From the NCBI RefSeq assembly GCF_035918095.1, contig NZ_CP109137.1, positions 248,001 to 312,000 on the forward strand: a DNA stretch of 64,000 bases, written 5' to 3'. Below, piece after piece: positions 1-7,088 of this stretch (positions within the stretch are counted from its first letter, which is position 1; each line of letters opens with the position of its first letter). Source of the DNA: Streptomyces sp. NBC_01750. GTDB taxonomy: Bacteria; Actinomycetota; Actinomycetes; Streptomycetales; Streptomycetaceae. The position numbers were made by a program, and so were the translations under genes. A model generated the notes under the pieces. That model was given only the letters and a program-made list of their open reading frames with translations, was not told the DNA's origin and searched no databases.

Positions 1-1730
1 CCTGCGCTTCACGAGTAGAGCAGGACGCGCTTGCGGAGGAGATGAAAGCCGGCCCGCCCGAACATCTGGCGTTTGAGCATCTTGATTCGGTTGACGTGTC
101 CTTCGACAACGCCGGAGCTCCAGGGCAGGGTGAGGCCGGCGATGACGGCGTCGCGGTCGCGGTCGATGCCTGCGGCAAGGGTGTGGAGGCTGGGGAGATC
201 GTCTCGCCGGACGGCGTTGAGCCACTGCGGCAGCCGTTCGCCCTGGCGCTCGGTGAGCATCTGGCAGAAGGAGCGGACGTGGCCGGTGAGGGCGTCCAGT
301 TCAGGGCAGTGGACGAGAACGGCTTTGAGTCGGAGGTGCTCCGTCTCGGTGAGGCTCTCTGGCCGGCGGAGGATCCACCCAGCGACGAGGCGGGGTGACG
401 GTGGCCGAGCTGTGACGGGGCACGACGAGAGTCGATTCTCCCGGAAGTAGGCGCGAACCCGCTGGTAGCTGCCCTGATAGCCGAGCGGCACGATCTCCTC
501 CCACACCATCCATGCGTTGGTGCAGCCTTGGTTCCAGCGGTCATCCAGGTAGGGCTTGAAGGCGTCGAGTTTAGTTGGCCGGTCTTGCCACTGCCCGTGG
601 AACAGTTCTTCCGGAGTGGTTGCGTCGGCGAGGAGCTTGACGGTTCGGGAGGTCATATGGAGTTGGCGGCCGATCGCCCTCCGGCTGAGCCCGGCTGCCA
701 GCAATTCGTGGGCGGTCGCGTGCTTGTCGCGGGTGCGGTCAGCGAAGCGATGTCCCCTCGGCCAAGGCGAGCCAGAGGGGCCTTCGAACTTCTCCGGCTC
801 GGGGGCAGGCTGGGCTGGATCTGACGCCAGGACCTTCAGGCATCCACGGTGGTCTGCGACGCACCGCTCTGCAGCCTCGCTCAGGTTGTGCCAAAGATGC
901 CACCTGTCCGCGACCTGCACCGCCTGCGGTGCCCCGGCCTTGGCACCTTCGGCGAAGAACGGTGCACGATCGCGGCAGACCACCTCCACCCCGGGCCGCC
1001 TCGCGAGCCAAGCGGCCAGGCTGGAGGCCTCCCGGTCGGGCAGAAGGTCGACTGGACGCCGGCTTTCGACGTCGACCAGGACAGTTCCGTAGTGACGCCC
1101 TTTGCGGGTCGCGTACTCATCGACGCCGACCACCCGCGGGGCTGGAACTTCGGGGTCGGGTAACGCTTCGACCAGCCGCAGTACCGTGCTGCGGCTCACG
1201 GCCACGCCGAACACTCTCGCCATGCGGGCACCGGCCCGACCGGCGAGCGCGAGGCCGACCGCGGCCAGCGTCGACCGCAGGCGCTCGGTCCGCCGACCGT
1301 ACCGACGGGTCAACCCTGGCAGCTGCTCGGCAAAGGTCCGCCGCCCACACGAGATGACTGGGCAGAGGAACCTGCGGACGCGTAAACAGAGAGCGACCCG
1401 TCTGCCACCGCTGGGCACATCAGCGGGGAATCGCAGGTAGGAGCTGTGAATCCGCCGTGACCAGTTCCCGCATCCGGGACAGATGGCCCCAGCCACCGTG
1501 CTTCGAGCCTCTATGCGTACCGCCTCGTCGTTCACGGCGACCGACAGCACCGCCACGTCGGCAATCGACGGGAACAGCAACTCCTCCAGCCGGAGCACCA
1601 CTTCTTCCACAGGGCGCACTGTCGGCCACACCGCACCCGGTACGGGCCAATTCCGGGCAACTTCCCCACGGCCCACTCACCCAACAACCGTCACTCAGCG
1701 TGCATGGTCCACGGAAAGTGAGCCAGAACC
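1..1730 (-). mobile_element. ISL3-family insertion sequence, left side cut by the window
   Basis: The element is built around one ISL3-type transposase on the minus strand. The outer end upstream of the transposase is probably at about 1709-1730, where the minus strand reads GGTTCTGGCTCACTTTCCG; this is inferred because the other inverted repeat lies just outside the window and the two ends cannot be compared. On the far side of this end lies a truncated ISAs1 transposase, so the element probably landed in or beside an older insertion sequence. Confidence 0.7.
9..1619 (-). CDS. ISL3-family transposase
   Basis: About 536 residues, within the normal size for ISL3 transposases. An N-terminal zinc-finger-type CPGC segment is followed by a second cysteine cluster, an HTH-like region, and the DDE core: VVGVDEYATRKG carries the first acidic residue, VCRDRAPFF the second, and GVVEGHVNRIK near the C terminus the glutamate. 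The C terminus (KRVLLYS) is complete. The open frame runs up to 1676, but I place the start at the GTG at 1619 because relatives begin near RPVEEVVLRLEELLF. No frameshift or internal stop is visible, so the enzyme may be active. It would act on its own terminal repeats. Confidence 0.85.
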   Translation of the reverse strand: MRPVEEVVLRLEELLFPSIADVAVLSVAVNDEAVRIEARSTVAGAICPGCGNWSRRIHSSYLRFPADVPSGGRRVALCLRVRRFLCPVISCGRRTFAEQLPGLTRRYGRRTERLRSTLAAVGLALAGRAGARMARVFGVAVSRSTVLRLVEALPDPEVPAPRVVGVDEYATRKGRHYGTVLVDVESRRPVDLLPDREASSLAAWLARRPGVEVVCRDRAPFFAEGAKAGAPQAVQVADRWHLWHNLSEAAERCVADHRGCLKVLASDPAQPAPEPEKFEGPSGSPWPRGHRFADRTRDKHATAHELLAAGLSRRAIGRQLHMTSRTVKLLADATTPEELFHGQWQDRPTKLDAFKPYLDDRWNQGCTNAWMVWEEIVPLGYQGSYQRVRAYFRENRLSSCPVTARPPSPRLVAGWILRRPESLTETEHLRLKAVLVHCPELDALTGHVRSFCQMLTERQGERLPQWLNAVRRDDLPSLHTLAAGIDRDRDAVIAGLTLPWSSGVVEGHVNRIKMLKRQMFGRAGFHLLRKRVLLYS

Positions 1731-1795
1731 GCTACTCGCGTACACAGCCAGCCCAGACCGCGTGCCTGATCACGGAAATGTGAAACAGGCACTCT

Positions 1796-1963
1796 CAGCG
1801 CGAGCACGACGACCAGAGCGTGCCGTACGCCGCGCGGATCGCGAGGGTCGGGCACCTCGGCCAGTCGCTCCAGCAGGCCCGGGATCTCCTCGGGCACGGC
1901 CCCGGGATGCTCGCGGAGTTGGTCAAAGGCAGGCGGGATCGGCGTTGATGCGTCGGCAGGCAC
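1796..1963 (-). pseudogene. ISAs1-family transposase, N-terminal remnant
   Basis: The first roughly 55 residues match the N-terminal domain of ISAs1-type transposases: a low-complexity start followed by LLERLAEVPDPRDPRGVRHA and LVVVLAL. After that the frame loses similarity and runs into the ISL3 end. Only the conserved DPRDPRG block and the start of the following hydrophobic segment remain, and the catalytic domain is absent. I infer truncation by the neighbouring ISL3 insertion or a linked deletion. Confidence 0.65.
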
Positions 1964-2018
1964 GGTCTTCCACCCGGATCACGTGGCGTCGAGAACTCCA
2001 TGATCCTGGAACGGCACG

Positions 2019-2240
2019 TCATCCGCCTGCGGCGTCCTCGGCCTCCCAGCGCAGCAGGTCGCCCGGCTGGCACTTGAGCACCTCGCAGAGCGCGGCGAGC
2101 GTCGCGAAGCGCACCGCCTTGGCGCGGCCGTTCTTGAGTACCGCGAGGTTGGCGGGCGTGATCCCTACGCGGTCCGCGAGCTCGCCCACGGACATCTTCC
2201 GCCTGGCCAGCATCACGTCGATGTCGACGGCGATCGGCAT
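2019..2240 (-). CDS. Small XRE-type HTH regulator
   Basis: A 73-residue protein that is almost entirely one Cro/C1-type helix-turn-helix: MSVGELADRVGITPANLAVL is the helix-turn-helix core, and CEVLKCQPGDLLRW is the typical end of this compact family. Its ATG overlaps the stop codon of the upstream DUF2975 gene by one base (TGATG), so the two are translationally coupled. Pairs of DUF2975 membrane proteins with such a small regulator are common in actinobacteria and Firmicutes. It is likely to regulate its own operon through the palindrome upstream of the DUF2975 gene; that link is an inference from position. Confidence 0.85.
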   Translation of the reverse strand: MPIAVDIDVMLARRKMSVGELADRVGITPANLAVLKNGRAKAVRFATLAALCEVLKCQPGDLLRWEAEDAAGG

Positions 2241-2725
2241 CAGATCACCTCGTCCAACTCGGCCTGCATCTGCGCCGCTTCGACGTCGCGGGCGACGGCC
2301 TGGGCGAGCAGCATCCGCAGCACGAGCACGATGAGCGCGACCCCCAGGATGGCCACGCCAACCCCGCCCATGATGACGGTGACGCCCGGGTCGTCCTGCT
2401 GGCCCGGCGCATTGATGACCGTGACCGCGAACCACACGAGGGCAGCCGCCACGATCGCGCCGATCACGCCGTCCACGTACCGGAAGGCGGTGTGGGAGAA
2501 CACGGTTCCGCGTCGCACCATCGTCACCAGCCGCCATACGCAGACCACGGCGGCCTGGACCGACGCCATGCCCAGGATCGTGATCACGCGCAGCGGGGTC
2601 AGCGGGAGCGCCCCGTCCTCCGGGTCGGTGGCCAACGCCCACACCATCAATGCCTGTACGAACACGGTGCCGGCGAGCACCACCACGAGCAGGGCGCGCA
2701 GCGCACGCACTGTCAGCTTTCCCAT
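2240..2725 (-). CDS. DUF2975 membrane protein
   Basis: About 161 residues with four hydrophobic segments (roughly residues 5-27, 45-65, 90-112 and 118-145), as expected for DUF2975 proteins, whose function is unknown. The ATG at 2725 (MGKLTVRALR) is the usual family start. The open frame extends to 2842, but that extension crosses the palindromic operator-like site and has no family similarity. The gene is first in a two-gene unit with the HTH regulator. The pairing suggests that the membrane protein and regulator work together, perhaps in stress or cell-state sensing, but nothing in the sequence fixes the signal. Confidence 0.8.
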   Translation of the reverse strand: MGKLTVRALRALLVVVLAGTVFVQALMVWALATDPEDGALPLTPLRVITILGMASVQAAVVCVWRLVTMVRRGTVFSHTAFRYVDGVIGAIVAAALVWFAVTVINAPGQQDDPGVTVIMGGVGVAILGVALIVLVLRMLLAQAVARDVEAAQMQAELDEVI

Positions 2726-2758
2726 GACCCATCCTTCCATCGAGTTGCGATGGGAATC

Positions 2759-2773
2759 TATCGACATGCGATA
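2759..2773. promoter_or_regulatory. Palindromic operator-like site upstream of DUF2975-HTH
   Basis: TATCG-ACATG-CGATA is a perfect 5-bp inverted repeat with a 5-bp spacer, 34 bp upstream of the DUF2975 start. A further TGCGATGGGAATC stretch lies between it and the gene. Position and symmetry fit the binding site of the small HTH regulator encoded second in the operon. Confidence 0.45.
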
Positions 2774-3087
2774 GGTGAAGCGAGGGCTGGGACGGAGGGT
2801 GGGCGGCGGTTTGCACCGTGGCAGGACGCCGCCGCCTCCCATGGCATGGCGGTTGCCCGAACCGTCTTGATCTTGTCGAAGTCGGCCTCACTTGAACACA
2901 AATCGAACGCCACCCGACTACGCCGAAGCCCTGCGGCCCCGGGCCGTTCACAGGAAAAGGCCAGAAGAGGTGGGCGGTGGCTCACAGCAGGGCCATCGGA
3001 TCTGCCTGAAGACGACCGGCTTTCGACAACCTTCCACGGGGCAGAACCCTTCCAGCGAATCCTCCCGGCTGTCCGGGGTCTGCCGTC
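2774..3087. other. Intergenic stretch without a recognisable gene
   Basis: About 310 bp between the operator-like palindrome and the end of the LuxR remnant. All open frames crossing it lack ribosome sites and family similarity. I see no clear RNA structure. Confidence 0.4.
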
Positions 3088-3330
3088 CTACTTACCGATT
3101 GCGTGTTGTGGGGGTGGAGCCAAGCCGAGTTGGCGAGCCAAGGAGACGGTGGTCAGTCGGTCATGCGTAGCGAGTTTTCGGTAGATGCTTTCCAGATGCC
3201 TGTTGACCGTATGGGGGAGATCGCCAGTCGGTGTGCCATGGACACGGCGGTGAGGCCATCTGCCAGCAGGCCCAGCACCGTCAGCTCCCGCGCCGTGATG
3301 CCGCATGCGGCGACCCGCTGCAAAGCCGAG
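3088..3330 (-). pseudogene. LuxR-type HTH output domain, truncated and frameshifted
   Basis: The minus strand encodes a LuxR/NarL-type DNA-binding domain in two frames. The first part (ITARELTVLGLLADGL...MAHRLAIS) is read up to about 3215; the second part (TVNRHLESIYRKLATHDR and ARQLGL) continues one frame over to the stop at 3088. Together they make one complete C-terminal HTH with a single frameshift. The sensor or receiver domain that should precede it is missing, because similarity stops at about 3330, exactly where a truncated acetyltransferase starts on the opposite strand. Confidence 0.7.
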
Positions 3331-3756
3331 CGGTTCGCCCAGGGCCTCGACGGCTGGAGCAGCAAGCCCGGCTGGACGTGTGTGGTCGGCTACGACGGCG
3401 ACCAGGCCGTCGGATACGCCTATCGCGCCCCGCTCCCCGTAGATGCCCGATGGTGGGGCGGGCTGCGTGCCGAGATATCCGCGGATGTCATCGAAGAGAC
3501 TGGCAGCAGAACCTACGCCCTCAGCGAGCTCATGGTCCGCCGCCCATGGCGTAAGACCGGCATCAGCCGCCAGCTGCACGACGCACTTCTTGGGCCACGC
3601 CCCGAGGAACGGGCCACGCTCCTGGTCGACCAGGAACACCCCAAGGTGTGGGCATTGTACGAGTCGTGGGGCTGGCACACTCTCGGCGACCTCCAGCCCC
3701 GCCTCGACGGCGCACCGCTCTTCCACGCCATGCTGCTCCCCCTGCAGGGCCGTTGA
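3331..3756 (+). pseudogene. GNAT acetyltransferase, 5' truncated
   Basis: About 140 residues of a GNAT-family N-acetyltransferase: a hydrophobic beta strand (TCVVGYDGDQAVGYAYRA), the segment leading into the acetyl-CoA loop (YALSELMVRRPWRKTGISRQ, where R-x-x-G-I/T-G is expected) and the C-terminal beta bulge region (YESWGWHTLGD). The open frame reaches back to 3103, but its first 76 codons are just the antisense of the LuxR remnant, so the native N terminus has been lost at about 3330. It could be translated as a chimera, though I doubt it is functional. Confidence 0.65.
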
Positions 3757-3802
3757 CGAAGGCAGGTTGCGCCTCATGGCTGTCCGAGTTGGGGCTGAGG
3801 AG

Positions 3803-4492
3803 CTACAAAGCCCGGCGCTGTCGTACGTGAAGAACAGTTGCGTGGGGGGTGCTGACGGTGCTGTGTGCGGGCAGGACGCGAGTGGCAGGGACGATGACAC
3901 CGGTGTTGATCAGGCTGTCGGGTCCGATGGCGACGCCGGGGCCGAGGGTGATGCTGTTCCCGGTCTGTACTCGGTCGCCGATGAGTGCGCCGAACTGGGC
4001 GGTGCCGCAGCGGTAGAGCCCGTCTGCGGTGCGCAGGAGGACCTCTCTTACGGGCGTGCGCATGTCGGGGCTGGGATGGATAGCAGCGATCGTGACGGCT
4101 GCCGACAGGTGGGCGTCGCCTCCGATGAGACTGCGGTTGATGCCGATGCGGTGCCCGAGGACGGCTCCTTCTCCTACATAGCTGTGGGTGACTTCGCAGT
4201 TGAAGCCGATCGAGGCGCGTGCGGCGATGACCGTGTTCTTGCGGACGCTGCTGAACTCGTGGACCTTCGCATGCGGGCCGATGATTACGTCGTCGCCGAT
4301 CTGCGCGGTCGGGTGAATGAAGGCCGTCGGGTGGATGCGGTACCGGATGCGGAGGCGAGCCTCTTCATGGATGTGGCCCCATGCGCCGAGAAACTCGGCG
4401 AGCTCGAGATGCTCCAGCTCTGCGTATCGGGTCGCGGCGAGCGTGTCTTCGGCCGGCGCGCTGAGGTAGTCGGCCAGACGGATGGCAGCCAT
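3803..4492 (-). CDS. Left-handed beta-helix acyltransferase
   Basis: A 229-residue protein with repeated hexapeptide-type turns (IHPTAFIHPTAQIGDDVIIG, IGFNCEV, GAVLGHRIGI, GALIGDRVQTG, LGPGVAIGPDSLINTGVIVP), diagnostic of left-handed beta-helix acyl- or N-acetyltransferases that act on sugars or amino-sugar nucleotides. An N-terminal helical part of about 60 residues precedes the helix. It is divergent from the GT2 glycosyltransferase at 4589, with 96 bp between them, so the two may share a control region and a pathway for a surface glycan. The exact substrate cannot be read from the sequence. Confidence 0.8.
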   Translation of the reverse strand: MAAIRLADYLSAPAEDTLAATRYAELEHLELAEFLGAWGHIHEEARLRIRYRIHPTAFIHPTAQIGDDVIIGPHAKVHEFSSVRKNTVIAARASIGFNCEVTHSYVGEGAVLGHRIGINRSLIGGDAHLSAAVTIAAIHPSPDMRTPVREVLLRTADGLYRCGTAQFGALIGDRVQTGNSITLGPGVAIGPDSLINTGVIVPATRVLPAHSTVSTPHATVLHVRQRRAL

Positions 4493-4588
4493 CTCTGAGC
4501 GCCTTTACGGGTGACTGTCTTTGGGGGGTTGGTGAAGTGAACGGATACGCTCACCGATACCCACCCACGGAGAAACGGGAGTTGTGTC

Positions 4589-5467
4589 GTGCCGCAGCAG
4601 CCGCGCTTGGGCGTTGCCATCGTGACCATGGGCAACAGGCCCCGTGAGTTGGAGGCACTGTTGGCTTCGGTGGCCAAGCAGGAGGTTGCGCCGGAGCGGA
4701 TTGTGGTAGTGGGCAACGGCACCGGGCTGCCTGATTTCGGCGACGGGATCGTCCGGGTGGAGCTGGAGGAGAACCTGGGCTGTCCCGGCGGGCGGAACGT
4801 GGCGATCTCCCGGCTGCGGCAGCTGGGCGAAGTCGATGTCGTGATCGAGCTCGATGACGACGGTCTGCTGGTGGATGCCGGTGTCTTTGGGCAGGTGCGG
4901 GATTTGTATGCCGCCGATCCGGCCATGGGCATCATTGGTTTCCGTATCGCCGTCGAGCGGGGCGAGACCCAGCGGCGGCACGTGCCGCGACTGCGGGCCA
5001 CCGATCCGATGCGCCGGGGGCTGGTGACCAGCTTCCTCGGCGGCGGGCACGCCCTGTCGATGCGGATGCTCGATGAGACTGGTGACTGGCCCGCCGACTT
5101 TTTCTTCACCCATGAGGAGACGGACCTGGCGTGGCGGGCGCTGGACGCGGGCTGGAAGATCCTTTATGAGCCGTCGCTGCTGCTGCAGCACCCCAAAACC
5201 TCCCCCGCCCGCCACGCCGTCTACTACCGGATGACCGCCCGCAACCGAGTCTGGCTCGCCCGCCGCCACCTGCCCTGGCCGCTGATCCCGGCCTACCTCG
5301 GCACCTGGACACTGCTCACGCTCGCCCGGACCCGATCCCTGGACGGGCTGCGCGCCTGGTCAGGCGGATTCCTCGAGGGGATCCGCCAGCCTGCGGGCGG
5401 CAGGCGGCCGATGCGGTGGCGCACCGTCTACCGCATGGCGCGCCTGGGCCGGCCGCCCGTCATCTAG
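4589..5467 (+). CDS. Family 2 glycosyltransferase
   Basis: A 292-residue GT-A-fold enzyme. The N terminus (LGVAIVTMGNRPRELEALLASV) is the standard GT2 nucleotide-sugar binding start; VVIELDDDG is the DXD-like metal site; FFTHEETDLAWRALDAGWKI holds the ED catalytic-base motif and the preceding segment forms the acceptor loop. A weakly hydrophobic C-terminal region (LIPAYLGTWTLLTLA) may bind the membrane. The GTG start has GGAG eight bases upstream. Downstream, its stop codon overlaps the stop of a convergent epimerase remnant, a pairing seen in cell-surface sugar clusters. Donor and acceptor are not predictable. Confidence 0.85.
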   Translation: MPQQPRLGVAIVTMGNRPRELEALLASVAKQEVAPERIVVVGNGTGLPDFGDGIVRVELEENLGCPGGRNVAISRLRQLGEVDVVIELDDDGLLVDAGVFGQVRDLYAADPAMGIIGFRIAVERGETQRRHVPRLRATDPMRRGLVTSFLGGGHALSMRMLDETGDWPADFFFTHEETDLAWRALDAGWKILYEPSLLLQHPKTSPARHAVYYRMTARNRVWLARRHLPWPLIPAYLGTWTLLTLARTRSLDGLRAWSGGFLEGIRQPAGGRRPMRWRTVYRMARLGRPPVI

Positions 5468-5565
5468 ACGCTCGGCGCGCCCAGTTGCTGATGCAGCCAG
5501 GTGGGTACGGCGGCCGGATGGCGCTGCAACCAGTGGATGTAGCGGGCGACGCCGTCCTCGATGCG
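5464..5565 (-). pseudogene. C-terminal remnant of an NDP-sugar epimerase-type protein
   Basis: The minus strand reads GVRIEDGVARYIHWLQRHP followed by about 14 more residues and a stop at 5464. The (E/D)DGVARY-x-x-WL pattern is the usual last helix of extended SDR NAD-dependent sugar epimerases. The rest of that gene is gone; upstream lies the stop codon of the DsbA-like gene. It suggests a former sugar-nucleotide locus beside the GT2 gene. Confidence 0.45.
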
Positions 5566-5571
5566 CACTCC

Positions 5572-6327
5572 TTAGCCGCCATTTTGTGCGTACTGGCCTG
5601 CGATCTCCGCGATGTCGAGGAGGGCCTGGGTCGTCGCTTCCTCGTAGATGGCGCCGGCGGCGTTTTGGGGCAGCGGTTTCCCATTGATCAGCATCGTCGG
5701 CGTTCCCGGGCCGCCACCCCGCTCGTAGGCGGCCTGCGAGGCGGTCACGAAGTCCGTGTAACGCATGCCTTTGACGGCCGATTCGAATCGCTCGCCACGC
5801 AGGCCCGGCACTTTGGAGGCGAGCTGCAGAAGGTAGGCATCGGTGTATCCGTCGACCTCCTCGGCCGGCTGATTCGCGTAGAGAACAGCGTGGTACTCCT
5901 CGAACTTTCCCTCTTCGAGGGCCGCGCGCAGCGCGTTGACGGCCTTGCGGGAGCCGTGACCTCCCAGGCGGTCGTCCAGGAACGACGCCAGCGTGTACTG
6001 GATCTTCAGCTTCCCTTGCTTGGCCCGGGCGTCGACTTCCGGGGCCCCGCCTGTGAGTTCGAATTCCTTGCAGTAGGGGCAGCGGGGATCCTCGTACAGC
6101 CCTATGGCGACGGGGGCGTCGGGGTTCCCGACCGTGATCGTCGTTCCGTCGGCCTCGAGCCGCTCCGGCAGCTCGGAGAGGTAAGTCTGCTTGGCTATCG
6201 GGCGTTCGGTGTCGGACCGGTCCGCCTGTGCTGCCCTGGTGCCGCACCCCGCGACCATGAGTGCCAGCCCCACCGCGGCCGCCATGACGACGGCGATGCG
6301 TCTGTGTTTTGTGCGATCGACCTGCAT
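5572..6327 (-). CDS. DsbA-like thioredoxin-fold lipoprotein
   Basis: About 251 residues. The N terminus has basic residues, a hydrophobic segment and a lipobox ending VAGC, so the protein should be lipid-anchored outside the membrane. The DsbA-type thioredoxin fold shows the redox pair in EDPRCPYCKEF and the cis-proline loop GTPTMLING. These features indicate a thiol-disulfide oxidoreductase acting on secreted proteins. The start at 6327 is set by a strong GGGGAGGGG ribosome site; the longer frame to 6360 has none. It ends two codons before the epimerase remnant. The partner that reoxidises it is not in the window. Confidence 0.85.
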   Translation of the reverse strand: MQVDRTKHRRIAVVMAAAVGLALMVAGCGTRAAQADRSDTERPIAKQTYLSELPERLEADGTTITVGNPDAPVAIGLYEDPRCPYCKEFELTGGAPEVDARAKQGKLKIQYTLASFLDDRLGGHGSRKAVNALRAALEEGKFEEYHAVLYANQPAEEVDGYTDAYLLQLASKVPGLRGERFESAVKGMRYTDFVTASQAAYERGGGPGTPTMLINGKPLPQNAAGAIYEEATTQALLDIAEIAGQYAQNGG

Positions 6328-6451
6328 GTTGATGCCCCTCCCCTTTGATCGTCGGCCCACGCTACCTGCTGCAGGGCATCACGGCAGATCGACTTCTTTC
6401 GGGCCGTGGACGGCTGGCTGCGCTCCCCCGGAGCCGTGCATCGCACGAGAT

Positions 6452-6699
6452 TCAGGTGGAATGGGTGAGCAGAGTGGCCAGGGCCCACACGGCCAACAGC
6501 GCGTGGATGAGCGCGACGTAGGCAACAGGACGCAGGACGAGTGGTTTTCCTTCGTCGAGCGGTGCCCGCTGCGGGGCGGTTGACGGCGGGGAATTCTGTT
6601 GATCTTGACGTGGGCGATCAGATTCCAGAGGAGTGCGAACGGCGTGAAAATGGTCAATGAGAGCGGGCTCCACCAGCCTTGAGCCAGTGTCTTGCGCAC
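6452..6699 (-). pseudogene. Small membrane protein broken by a frameshift
   Basis: A GTG-started frame encodes a hydrophobic segment (SLTIFTPFALLWNLIAHVKI) and then goes out of frame near 6590; the continuation in the neighbouring frame has LVLRPVAYVALIHALLAVW and ends in LLTHST at 6452. Joined, they form a two-helix membrane protein of about 80 residues. The function is unknown. A further open frame upstream (to 6908) contains TIEPVADTPEELINWGNRMA but I do not recognise it. Confidence 0.5.
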
Positions 6700-6947
6700 G
6701 GTTGACTGCCCGCCCGCAGGGACCAGAACGGGCCGTCGTCCCGTCGGGCATTCGAAAATCGGCCCTGGGAGCGGCCTGGTTCAGGGCGCGCTCCGTGGCC
6801 GGACAGCCGCGCCATCCGGTTGCCCCAGTTGATCAGCTCCTCGGGGGTGTCGGCCACAGGCTCGATGGTCCGGCGCGGCTTGTCGAAGTACTCAGCGTGC
6901 GCGGTCACCTGGATGCTAACGAGCGGGCGCCGGATGCCGCTTTCACG

Positions 6948-7088
6948 AGCACCCGCACGCCAAGGTGATCGAGAGCCTGCCCGGCATGGGACCTCGCCTC
7001 GGCGCCGAGTTCCTCGCCGCCACCCTGAACACCGCTCGGTCTCGCGTGCAGGGTGGTCGGGCCGATCTCGCCTGTGTCGGCGGGCTCA
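6948..7088 (+). pseudogene. IS110-family transposase remnant
   Basis: EHPHAKVIESLPGMGPRLGA followed by EFLAAT is the highly conserved helix-hairpin-helix segment of the IS110 transposase C-terminal domain. Similarity fails soon after, with an altered reading frame before GRADLACVGGL. Only about 45 codons are left, ending where the NACHT gene stops on the opposite strand. Confidence 0.6.

Noticed and set aside
6654-6908. Minus-strand frame with TIEPVADTPEELINWGNRMA
   Set aside because: Possibly part of a small protein, but no start, family or continuation is clear enough to annotate it separately.
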